NCBI RefSeq assembly: GCF_041435055.1
Contig: NZ_CP108002.1
Span: forward strand, 6,386,001-6,450,000
DNA: 64,000 bases
Source: Streptomyces sp. NBC_00341
GTDB taxonomy: Bacteria > Actinomycetota > Actinomycetes > Streptomycetales > Streptomycetaceae
Direction: 5' to 3'
The notes under the pieces: model-generated
Seen by the model: the letters and a program-made list of their open reading frames with translations, nothing else
Databases searched by the model: none
What the model was told of the DNA's origin: nothing
Shown: positions 36,427 to 43,867 of the stretch, in pieces
Layout of the letters: each line of letters begins with the position of its first letter
Position numbering within the stretch: position 1 is the stretch's first letter
Program-made: the position numbers and the translations under genes

Positions 36427-37863
36427 TCAGGGCGTGTGCTGAGCCGCCGGCCGGGCCTGCCCGCGGGCCCGGCCGGCGGCGCTCTGCGCACCCGGCCGGG
36501 TCAGCACGGCGTACGTCACCCCGCCCACCAGCCCCGACAGCACGAAGCTGCAGTCCACCCCGCCGGTCAGCGTGAGCAGCGGGCCCTCGTAGAGCGGGGT
36601 GGAGACGCCGCACAGGCCCACCGCGGCGCCGAGCGCCCAGCCGATGGTGGCGTGTGGATGCCAGCCGGCCCGGAACCAGTAGACGCCGCCCCGGGTGCCC
36701 CGGTTGTAGACCTGGAGGGCCTCCGCGTCGTACGCACCCCGGCAGCGCCGGTGCGCGATCATCGTGATGACCGCCCAGGGCGTGCCGATCGCGGTGAGCA
36801 GCAGCACGAACGACGTCATCGCCGACTGCGCGTTCCACACGAAGTGGCCCAGGAACACGAACGCCGTGGCGACCCCGGCGACGACCAGCGTGGCCCGTGC
36901 CCGGGTGGCGCGCGGCAGGATCGCGTCCAGGTCGAGGCCCATCGAGTAGAGCATCAGCCCGGCGTTGCCCACCGAGCCCGCGGTCGCCGCGAGGAGCAGC
37001 GGGACCAGGTACCAGGCGGGTGCGGCGGCGACCAGCGGGCCCGCGTAGTCGAGCGAGGCGCGGGCCGCGAGCGCGGTGTACGTACCGAAGAGCTGCGGGA
37101 CCAGCAGTCCGACGACCAGGCCGAGGCAGGTGGCCCGCAGTACCCGGCGCGGGTGGTGGCGGACCGGTGAGATGTACCGGGTGTAGTCCCCGAGCAGCGT
37201 GATGAAGGCGATCGGCCCGCTCAGCCCGGCGGCCACGGCGGACAGCGCCCAGGTGGGCCAGAACGAACCGAGCAGGTACGGGGTGTCCGGCGGCGCCGCC
37301 GTCGTGAGGTCCGGCGCGTAGGCGATCAGCCCGATGAGCAGCAGTACGGTCATGCCGACCGCGAGGATCTTGCTCAGGCGCAGCAGCAGCCGGTACCCGT
37401 ACACCGCGCCGACGACCGTACAGGCCGCCAGTACCGCGTAGACCAGGGTGTGCGAGAGGCCGCCGGAGGGGAGTCCGGCGAGGCGGGCCAGGGTGCCCAC
37501 CATCACATCGCCGCCGATCCACAGGGTGAGAGCGGTGTACCCCAGCGCGAGCAGCAGTCCGACGACGGACCCGACGAGCCGGCCGCGTACGCCGAAGGCC
37601 GCGCCGCTGGAGGTCGACAGGTTCGTCGCCGTGCGCAGCGAGACCAGGGCGAGCGGTGCGGTGACCGCGACCCCGACGGCCGTCCCGACGACGACCGAGG
37701 TCACCGCGGGCCACAGGCCCAGCCCGAAGGAGACCGGCAGCCAGCCGAAGACGATCACGCCCAGGCAGAGGTTCGATCCGAGCAGGATCGAGACGAGGTC
37801 ACGCGGGGTGCTGGTGCGCTCCGCCTCCGGGATGGTGTCGACTCCGCGCTGTTCGATCGGCAT
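36427..37863 (-). CDS. NCS1-family purine/cytosine-type permease
   Basis: 478 residues with about twelve membrane segments. NCS1 features are the N-terminal TPRDLVSILLGSNLCLGVIV, the segment SGPIAFITLLGDYTRYISP and the later VGNAGLMLYSMGLDLDAILP. The family imports nucleobases, allantoin, hydantoin or thiamine-like compounds. It is divergent from the urease-like genes with 157 bp between them, so it may import the substrate of that locus. Its exact ligand is unknown. ATG 37863 starts MPIEQRGVDTIPEAERTS, the usual N-terminus of the group. Confidence 0.9.
   Translation of the reverse strand: MPIEQRGVDTIPEAERTSTPRDLVSILLGSNLCLGVIVFGWLPVSFGLGLWPAVTSVVVGTAVGVAVTAPLALVSLRTATNLSTSSGAAFGVRGRLVGSVVGLLLALGYTALTLWIGGDVMVGTLARLAGLPSGGLSHTLVYAVLAACTVVGAVYGYRLLLRLSKILAVGMTVLLLIGLIAYAPDLTTAAPPDTPYLLGSFWPTWALSAVAAGLSGPIAFITLLGDYTRYISPVRHHPRRVLRATCLGLVVGLLVPQLFGTYTALAARASLDYAGPLVAAAPAWYLVPLLLAATAGSVGNAGLMLYSMGLDLDAILPRATRARATLVVAGVATAFVFLGHFVWNAQSAMTSFVLLLTAIGTPWAVITMIAHRRCRGAYDAEALQVYNRGTRGGVYWFRAGWHPHATIGWALGAAVGLCGVSTPLYEGPLLTLTGGVDCSFVLSGLVGGVTYAVLTRPGAQSAAGRARGQARPAAQHTP
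36443..36480. terminator. Inverted repeat at the convergent ilvE/permease ends
   Basis: GCCGCCGGCCGGGC (36443-36456) and its perfect complement (36467-36480) form a 14-bp stem inside the last codons of the permease gene, 31 bases beyond the ilvE stop. It can serve as a terminator for ilvE. Confidence 0.6.
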
Positions 37864-37888
37864 GAGGCCGCCCCTGACGTTCGACTAT

Positions 37889-37903
37889 TTGAGTGCTGCT
37901 CAA
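37889..37903. promoter_or_regulatory. Dyad TTGAG-N5-CTCAA before the permease/urease-like genes
   Basis: TTGAGTGCTGCTCAA lies in the divergent gap, 26 bases before the permease start. It could be the operator for the TetR regulator of the same locus. Confidence 0.45.
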
Positions 37904-37988
37904 TGTGGCGTAGGTCGATGCGGCTCGTCAATGGTCTAGGTGTTCTGGATTCTTTGCGTGAGGGGTGGAGTGGTGGACGAGTCGCAGT

Positions 37989-37994
37989 TAGAGT
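37989..37994 (+). promoter_or_regulatory. -10 element of the urease-like operon
   Basis: TAGAGT is the consensus Streptomyces -10 hexamer, about 27 bases before the GTG start and followed by AGGAGGT. The -35 is not recognisable, as expected for an activator-dependent promoter. Confidence 0.5.
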
Positions 37995-38020
37995 GACGTT
38001 CAAACAGGAGGTGTGGTGAC

Positions 38021-38719
38021 GTGCGACTGACCCCGAGCGAACGTGACCGGCTGCTGCTCTTCGGAGCCGCCGAACTTGCCCGTGCCCGACGGGCCCGCGG
38101 GCTGAGGCTCAACGTCCCGGAGGCGACCGCGCTGGTCGCGGACACCGTCTGCGAGGCGGCCCGCGACGGGCGACGGCTCGCGGAGGCGATAGCGGCCGCC
38201 CGCGCCGTGCTCGGAGCCGACGACGTGCTGCCGGGAGTGGCGGACGTGGTCACGGAGGTGCACGTGGAGGCCGTCTTCGACGACGGGTCACGGCTCGCCG
38301 TGGTGACCGACCCCATCGGCGCCGGTGCCGGGACCCGGCTGGGCGACAGCGCCCCCGGCGCCCTGCTGCCCGCCCCGGCGCACGCCGAACCGGAGCCCGC
38401 GCTGCGGCTGACCGTGCGCAACACCGCGACGGTGCCGATCAGCGTCACCTCGCACTTCCACTTCTTCGAAGCCAACCCCCGGCTCGACTTCGACCGGGCG
38501 GCCGCGTACGGCATGCGGCTGTGCGTGCCGGCCGGATCGTCGGTCCGGTTCGATCCGGGCGGCACGGCCGAGGTCGGACTGGAGCCGATCGGCGGCGCCC
38601 GGATCGCGATCGGCTTCGCCGGTCTGGTGGACGGTCCGCTGGACGCGCCCGGCGCGAAGGAGGAGGCCCTGCGACGCGCGGTGGCCTGCGGCTATCTCGG
38701 AGCGGAGGGCGACGCCTGA
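38021..38719 (+). CDS. Fused urease gamma-beta subunit homologue
   Basis: 232 residues. Residues 1-100 are urease gamma-like (MRLTPSERDRLLLFGAAELA, then LNVPEATALVADTVCEAARDG). Residues about 105-232 are beta-like (VRNTATVPISVTSHFHFFEAN, FDRAAAYGMRLCVPAG, SSVRFDPGGT). Fusion of the two small subunits into one chain occurs in some bacteria. The next gene overlaps by one base (TGATG) and encodes the catalytic subunit. There is no ureE, ureF, ureG or ureD gene nearby. The GTG start at 38021 is preceded by AGGAGGT. Whether the complex is a true urease is open. Confidence 0.9.
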   Translation: MRLTPSERDRLLLFGAAELARARRARGLRLNVPEATALVADTVCEAARDGRRLAEAIAAARAVLGADDVLPGVADVVTEVHVEAVFDDGSRLAVVTDPIGAGAGTRLGDSAPGALLPAPAHAEPEPALRLTVRNTATVPISVTSHFHFFEANPRLDFDRAAAYGMRLCVPAGSSVRFDPGGTAEVGLEPIGGARIAIGFAGLVDGPLDAPGAKEEALRRAVACGYLGAEGDA

Positions 38720-40401
38720 TGAACCCCTACGCATACGCGTCGGTCCACGGACCCCGCGCCGGGGACCGGGTCGTGCTCGGCGACTGTGGCCTGGTGGTGC
38801 GCGTCGAGTCGGACGCGCAGCGCCACGGCGACGAGTTCCTGGCCGGATTCGGCAAGACCGCGCGCGACGGGCTGCACCTCAAGGCCGCCGCCGTCCGCGA
38901 CACCTGCGACGTGGTCATCAGCAACGTGCTGGTCATCGACGCGGTCCAGGGCATCCGGAAGGTCTCCATCGGCATCCGCGAGGGCCGCATCCACGCGATC
39001 GGCCGGGCCGGCAACCCGGACACCCTCGACGGGGTGGACGTCGTCGTCGGCACGGGCACCACCATCGTCCCGGGCGAGGGGCTGATCGCCACGGCCGGCG
39101 CCGTCGACACCCATGTCCACCTGCTCTCGCCGCGCATCATGGAGGCCTCGCTCTCCTCCGGCGTCACCACCGTCATCGGCCAGGAGTTCGGCCCGGTCTG
39201 GGGCGTCGGCGTCAACTCGCCATGGGCGCTGCGGCACGCGTTCAACGCGTTCGACGCCTGGCCCGTCAACATCGGCTTCCTGGCCCGGGGTTCGTCCTCC
39301 GACGACGCGCCGCTGGTGGAGGCGCTGGCCGAGGGCGGCGCGTCCGGCTTCAAGGTGCACGAGGACATGGGCGCGCACACCCGCGCCCTGGACACCGCCC
39401 TGCGGGTCGCGGAGGAGCACGACGTCCAGGTCGCCCTGCACAGCGACGGGCTGAACGAATGCCTCTCCGTCGAGGACACCCTGAGCGTCCTGGACGGCCG
39501 GACGATCCACGCCTTCCACATCGAGGGCTGCGGCGGCGGACACGTACCCAACGTCCTGAAGATGGCGGGCGTCCCGAACGTCATCGGCTCGTCCACCAAC
39601 CCGACGCTGCCCTTCGGCCGGGACGCGGTGGCCGAGCACTACGGGATGATCGTCTCCGTCCATGACCTGAAGACGGACCTGCCCGGCGACGCGGCCATGG
39701 CCCGGGACCGGATCAGGGCCGGGACGATGGGCGCGGAGGACGTCCTGCACGACCTCGGCGCGATCGGCATCACCTCCTCCGACGCGCAGGGCATGGGCCG
39801 CGCGGGCGAGACCGTACGCCGCACCTTCGCCATGGCCGGAAAGATGAAGGCCGAGCTGGGCCCGCTGGAGGGCGACGGCCCGCACGACGACAACGCCCGG
39901 GTGCTGCGCTACGTGGCGAAGCTGACGATCAACCCGGCCATCGCGCACGGGCTGAGCGACGAGATCGGCTCGGTCGAGGTGGGCAAGCTCGCCGACATCG
40001 TGCTCTGGAAACCGCAGTACTTCGGCGCGAAGCCGCAGCTGGTCCTGAAGTCGGGCTTCCCCGCCTGGGGAGTGACGGGCGACCCCAACGCGGCGACCGA
40101 CACCTGCGAACCGCTGGTCCTGGGGCCGCTGTTCGGCGGGCACGGGGCGACCCCGGCCGATCTCTCGGTGGCGTTCGTCGCGAAGGCCGCCGCCGCTCTC
40201 GGCTCCGACCTGATGCCGACCCGGCGGCGCAGGGTCGCGGTACGCGGCACCCGTTCCATCGGCCCGGCGGATCTGCGCCTCAACTCCCGCATCGGGGAGG
40301 TCGGGGTGGACGGGGACAGCGGTCTGGTGACGCTGGACGGGGCTCCGATGCGGTCCGGGCCCGCCGACTCGATCTCGCTCAACCGCCTCTACTTCCTGTA
40401 G
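38719..40401 (+). CDS. Urease alpha (UreC)-like amidohydrolase with divergent flap
   Basis: 560 residues, close to UreC length. The metal ligands are kept: His132 and His134 in DTHVHLL, the Lys to be carbamylated (K212) in GFKVHEDMG with His214, His in VALHSDGLNE, His in GCGGGHVPN, and Asp in TSSDAQGMG. The mobile flap differs: the usual VCHHL reads SVHDL (V314, H315, D316), so the conserved flap Cys is Val and the second His is Asp. HEDWG is HEDMG. A binuclear metal amidohydrolase is certain; urea as its substrate is not. It is translationally coupled to the gamma-beta gene and followed after 84 bases by an agmatine deiminase-family gene. Confidence 0.88.
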   Translation: MNPYAYASVHGPRAGDRVVLGDCGLVVRVESDAQRHGDEFLAGFGKTARDGLHLKAAAVRDTCDVVISNVLVIDAVQGIRKVSIGIREGRIHAIGRAGNPDTLDGVDVVVGTGTTIVPGEGLIATAGAVDTHVHLLSPRIMEASLSSGVTTVIGQEFGPVWGVGVNSPWALRHAFNAFDAWPVNIGFLARGSSSDDAPLVEALAEGGASGFKVHEDMGAHTRALDTALRVAEEHDVQVALHSDGLNECLSVEDTLSVLDGRTIHAFHIEGCGGGHVPNVLKMAGVPNVIGSSTNPTLPFGRDAVAEHYGMIVSVHDLKTDLPGDAAMARDRIRAGTMGAEDVLHDLGAIGITSSDAQGMGRAGETVRRTFAMAGKMKAELGPLEGDGPHDDNARVLRYVAKLTINPAIAHGLSDEIGSVEVGKLADIVLWKPQYFGAKPQLVLKSGFPAWGVTGDPNAATDTCEPLVLGPLFGGHGATPADLSVAFVAKAAAALGSDLMPTRRRRVAVRGTRSIGPADLRLNSRIGEVGVDGDSGLVTLDGAPMRSGPADSISLNRLYFL

Positions 40402-40485
40402 ATCCAGCACTCCACGAGTGGTAGCCGCAGCACTCCACGAGCACCGCCCCGCTTCACGACACACAGCCTTCAGGAGTCCGACGAG

Positions 40486-41511
40486 ATGACCTTCCGCATG
40501 CCGGCCGAATGGGCCCCGCACGAGCGCACCTGGATGGCCTGGCCCGGCCCCAACGCCACGTTCACCGGCGACGACCTGGCCAGGGCCCGGGAGGCGTGGG
40601 CCGCCGTGGCCCGCGCCGTACGCCGCTTCGAGCCGGTGACCATGGTCGTACCGACCGGGCAGTCCCAGGAGGCCAGGCCCCTCCTCGGCCCGGACATCGA
40701 GCTGGTCGAACGGGATCTGGACGACGCCTGGATGCGCGACATCGGGCCGACCTTCGTCACCGACGGCAGCCGGCTCGCCGCCGTGGACTGGGTCTTCAAC
40801 GGCTGGGGCGCGCAGGACTGGGCCGTCTGGGAGCACGACGCGAAGATCGCCCGCCAGGTCGCCGGCCTCGCCGGAGTCCCGGTGCACAGCTCGCCCCTGG
40901 TCAACGAGGGCGGCGGCATCCACGTCGACGGCGAGGGCACCGTACTGCTCACCGAGACCGTGCAGCTGGGCCCCGAGCGGAACCCGGGCTGGACGAAGGA
41001 GCGGGCCGAGGCCGAGATCCACGCCAGGCTCGGCACCACGAAGGCGATCTGGCTGGAGCGCGGGCTGACCGGCGACTACCCGCCGCACGGCTTCGGCACC
41101 CTGGGCCATGTCGACATCGTCGCCGCGTTCGCCGGCCCCGGGATCGTCGTCGCCCACACCCAGCCGGACCCCGCCCACCCCGACCACGAGCTCTGCGCGC
41201 GGAACGTGGAGCTGCTCCGCTCGGTGACCGACGCGCGCGGCCGGGCCCTGCGGGTCGTCGAGGTCCCGGCGCCCGCCGCCGTGCGGGACGAGGAGGGCCA
41301 CTGGGTCGACTACTCCTACATCAACCACTACGTCTGCAACGGCGGCGTCGTGCTGTGCGGCTTCGACGACCCCCGCGACGAGATCGCGGCGGGCATCTTC
41401 CGTCGCCTGTACCCCGGACGCACCGTCACCCTGGTGGACGCCCGCACCATCTTCGCGGGCGGCGGCGGCATCCACTGCATCACCCAGCAGCAGCCCGCGG
41501 TCCCCGGCTGA
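40486..41511 (+). CDS. Agmatine deiminase-family enzyme
   Basis: 341 residues of the guanidino-group-modifying (GME) fold. The active-site pieces are DDAWMRDIGP, NEGGGIHVDGEGTVLLTE, GHVDIVAAF and FAGGGGIHCITQQQP, with the nucleophile Cys331. AguA converts agmatine to N-carbamoylputrescine and ammonia. It is about 25-30 residues shorter than the classical enzyme, so agmatine is likely but a related guanidine compound is possible. It lies 84 bases after the urease-like alpha gene and 57 before the TetR gene. A pathway in which the deiminase releases a urea-type (carbamoyl) group and the urease-like enzyme handles it is an inference. Confidence 0.88.
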   Translation: MTFRMPAEWAPHERTWMAWPGPNATFTGDDLARAREAWAAVARAVRRFEPVTMVVPTGQSQEARPLLGPDIELVERDLDDAWMRDIGPTFVTDGSRLAAVDWVFNGWGAQDWAVWEHDAKIARQVAGLAGVPVHSSPLVNEGGGIHVDGEGTVLLTETVQLGPERNPGWTKERAEAEIHARLGTTKAIWLERGLTGDYPPHGFGTLGHVDIVAAFAGPGIVVAHTQPDPAHPDHELCARNVELLRSVTDARGRALRVVEVPAPAAVRDEEGHWVDYSYINHYVCNGGVVLCGFDDPRDEIAAGIFRRLYPGRTVTLVDARTIFAGGGGIHCITQQQPAVPG

Positions 41512-41568
41512 CCGGCGCATCCGGTAGAACGTACGGGTGAACCAGACGCCCAGCGCACCGGCCGCGCG

Positions 41569-42174
41569 ATGACCCCGCCCCCCGCCAGACGGCGCAACAC
41601 GGCCCCGCCCCGCGAGTCCCTGCTCGTCGCCGCCATGGCCACCATCGCCGAGCGCGGGCTCGACGGGCTGACCATGGCCGGGCTCGGCCGGGAGGTCGGG
41701 ATGAGCAGCGGGCACCTGCTGTACTACTTCCGCACCAAGGACGAACTGCTGCTGCAGACCCTGGAGTGGAGCGAGGGCCGGCTCGGCGCCGAACGCGGCG
41801 CCCTGCTCTCCCGGCAGGCGCCCGCCACCGAACGGCTCGACGCGTATGTCGACCTGTACGTCCCCGACGGGCCGCGCGACCCGCACTGGACGCTCTGGCT
41901 GGAGGTCTGGAACCGCTCGCAGAACGCCGACGCCGACGCCCGCGGGCGGATGGCCGCGATCGAGGGGGCCTGGCACCGGGACCTGGTGGCGCTGCTGGCC
42001 GAGGGCATCTCGCGCGGCGAGTTCGCCGCCGTGGACCCCGACCGCTACGCCGCCCGGCTGCGCGCCCTCCTGGACGGCTTCAGCGTCCACGTCGCCGTCG
42101 GCATCCCCGGCACCGGACGCGAACAAGTCCTGTCCCACGTAGAGGAGTTCCTGCGGGATTCACTACTGCGGTGA
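41569..42174 (+). CDS. TetR-family transcriptional regulator
   Basis: 201 residues. The helix-turn-helix is GLTMAGLGREVGMSSGHLLY then YFRTKDELLLQTL. The C-terminal half (YVDLYVPDGPRDPHWTLWLE...) is like BetI-type TetR_C domains. It sits between the deiminase gene and the MHS transporter on the same strand and probably controls the locus in response to its substrate or product. The start ATG 41569 has no clear ribosome binding site and may be leaderless or coupled. Confidence 0.88.
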   Translation: MTPPPARRRNTAPPRESLLVAAMATIAERGLDGLTMAGLGREVGMSSGHLLYYFRTKDELLLQTLEWSEGRLGAERGALLSRQAPATERLDAYVDLYVPDGPRDPHWTLWLEVWNRSQNADADARGRMAAIEGAWHRDLVALLAEGISRGEFAAVDPDRYAARLRALLDGFSVHVAVGIPGTGREQVLSHVEEFLRDSLLR

Positions 42175-42255
42175 ACACAACGCACGTAAGTACGCCCGAT
42201 CGTTGTCCTCTGCATCCTTGTTAGTCCTCCGGCCGTTGGGGCACGGTGACCAACC

Positions 42256-43590
42256 ATGGGACGAGAGCAGTGGAAGAAGATCTGGGTCGGCTCCGCCGGC
42301 AACATGGTCGAGTGGTTCGACTGGTTCGTGTACGCGACCTTCGCGGTCTACTTCGCGGACGCGTTCTTCCCCGAGGGCAACGAGACCGCCAACCTCATGA
42401 ACACCATGGGGATCTTCGCCGTCGGCTTCTTCATGAGACCGGTCGGCGGCTGGCTGCTCGGCCGGATCGGTGACCGCAAGGGCCGCAAGGCCGCGCTCAC
42501 CCTCACCGTCACCCTCATGTCGGCCTCCGCGATCCTGATCGCCGTCGCGCCCACCTACGACGTCGCCGGATACGGCGGGGTCGCCGTCCTGATGCTCGCC
42601 CGGCTGCTCCAGGGCCTGTCGGTCGGCGGCGAGTACGCCGCCAGCGCCACCTACCTCACCGAGGCCTCCGCCCCGGAGAAGCGCGGCTTCGCCTCCAGCT
42701 TCCAGTACGTCTCCATGACCGCGGGCCAACTCGTCGGCCTCGGACTCCAGATCGTCCTCCAGCGCAACATGTCGGACGCGGCGCTGCACAGCTGGGGCTG
42801 GCGTATCCCGTTCGTGGTCGGGGCGCTCGGCGCCGCCATCGTCTTCTACCTGCGCCGCTCCATGCTGGAGACGGAGGTGTACGCCGAATCCGGCGCGGCC
42901 GGGCAGGAGGACCGGGGCACGCTCAAGGTGCTCTGGCAGCACCGGCGAGAGGCGTTCCTGGTGATGGCGCTGACCATGGGCGGGACGGTGGCGTACTACA
43001 CGTACACCACCTACCTCACCAAGTTCCTCTCCAAGAGCGCCGGCATGGACAAGTCAACCGCCTCGCTCGTCAGCTTCTGCGCGCTGTTCGTCTTCATGTG
43101 CATCCAGCCGCTGGCCGGGATGCTGTCCGACCGGATCGGCCGCCGCCCGCTGCTGATCACCTTCGCCGTCGGCTCGACCTTCCTGACCGTGCCGATCATG
43201 ACGATGCTCAGGCACGCCAGCACCTTCTGGCCCGCGCTCGGCCTCGCGCTCCTCGCCCTGGTCGTGGTCACCGGCTACACCTCCATCAACGCCTGCGTGA
43301 AGGCCGAGCTGTTCCCGACCGGCATCCGCGCCCTGGGGGTCGGCCTCTCCTACGCCGTCGCCAACGCGCTGTTCGGCGGCACCGCCGAGTACGTGGCGCT
43401 CTGGTTCAAGAACGCCGGCGCCGAATCCGGCTTCTACTGGTACGTGGCGGGCTGCGCCGCGGTCTCCCTGATCGTCTACCTGTCGATGCGCGAGACCCGC
43501 GACATCGACCTGAACCGGGTCGCCGCGGCCGGGCAGCCGCAGGGGCAGCCGCAGCAGTCCGGAGCGACGAGCGTCACGCCCGCATCCTGA
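42256..43590 (+). CDS. MHS-type MFS transporter (metabolite:H+ symporter)
   Basis: 444 residues with twelve expected membrane helices. The N-terminus NMVEWFDWFVYATFAVYFAD and the loop GRIGDRKGRKAAL are marks of the metabolite:H+ symporter group (ProP, KgtP and ShiA relatives), and GLSVGGEYAASATYLTE follows. It imports a polar organic compound with protons. Its position after the TetR gene and the deiminase makes it a candidate importer of agmatine or the locus substrate. ATG 42256 is chosen. No terminator is seen before the next dyad (43603-43636). Confidence 0.9.
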   Translation: MGREQWKKIWVGSAGNMVEWFDWFVYATFAVYFADAFFPEGNETANLMNTMGIFAVGFFMRPVGGWLLGRIGDRKGRKAALTLTVTLMSASAILIAVAPTYDVAGYGGVAVLMLARLLQGLSVGGEYAASATYLTEASAPEKRGFASSFQYVSMTAGQLVGLGLQIVLQRNMSDAALHSWGWRIPFVVGALGAAIVFYLRRSMLETEVYAESGAAGQEDRGTLKVLWQHRREAFLVMALTMGGTVAYYTYTTYLTKFLSKSAGMDKSTASLVSFCALFVFMCIQPLAGMLSDRIGRRPLLITFAVGSTFLTVPIMTMLRHASTFWPALGLALLALVVVTGYTSINACVKAELFPTGIRALGVGLSYAVANALFGGTAEYVALWFKNAGAESGFYWYVAGCAAVSLIVYLSMRETRDIDLNRVAAAGQPQGQPQQSGATSVTPAS

Positions 43591-43602
43591 GACAGGGCAC
43601 GT

Positions 43603-43636
43603 CACGGAGGCGGTCCTGTGCCAGACTGCCTCCGTG
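43603..43636. promoter_or_regulatory. 9-bp dyad overlapping the cimA leader promoter
   Basis: CACGGAGGC (43603-43611) and GCCTCCGTG (43628-43636) are perfectly complementary. The right arm contains the GTG start of the leader peptide and follows a possible -10 (CAGACT, 43622-43627). It could be an operator, the MHS gene terminator, or a hairpin that hides the leader start in read-through RNA. Confidence 0.55.
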
Positions 43637-43684
43637 TCCTCGTTCGTCATGATTATTGGCAACAGGCGCGCCGGTCCGCAGTGA
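43634..43684 (+). CDS. cimA leader peptide with tandem Ile codons
   Basis: The frame reads MSSFVMIIGNRRAGPQ from GTG 43634, or MIIGNRRAGPQ from ATG 43649. ATT-ATT (43652-43657) are consecutive isoleucine codons, here in their rare AT-ending form, upstream of the citramalate synthase gene that feeds isoleucine synthesis. GTG 43634 coincides with the transcription start expected from CAGACT (43622-43627), and neither start has a ribosome binding site, so a leaderless GTG is preferred. A hairpin with six T follows at 43740. The layout mirrors the ilvB attenuator. Confidence 0.7.
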   Translation: MSSFVMIIGNRRAGPQ

Positions 43685-43739
43685 CCGTCCCGTACCACCA
43701 CGTACGGCGCGGCCATCGTGCCCCAGACCCGCGCGCAGA

Positions 43740-43765
43740 CCTCTCGCACCCGCGAGGGGTTTTTT
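43740..43765 (+). terminator. cimA attenuator terminator
   Basis: CCTCTCGC (43740-43747) pairs with GCGAGGGG (43752-43759) with one G-U, over a 4-base loop, followed by TTTTTT. The right arm and T run, GCGAGGGGTTTTTTG, nearly match those of the ilvB attenuator. Confidence 0.85.
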
Positions 43766-43867
43766 GTTTTCCGGCCCTCACCTCGGCCGGAGCGAGGCGC
43801 GCGGGATGATGGGGGCAAGTGGAGCCAGATCGTCCGGATCCACTCATCCGACAGGAGTCAGACCAGC

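Noticed and set aside
38692..42138. An 1148-codon minus-strand frame opposite the urease-like and deiminase genes
   Set aside because: It is a GC shadow with no domain and runs across several gene boundaries.
43718..43867. An N-terminal extension of citramalate synthase from an upstream in-frame start
   Set aside because: The extension translates the attenuator hairpin and T run and has no family likeness; AGGAG supports ATG 43868.
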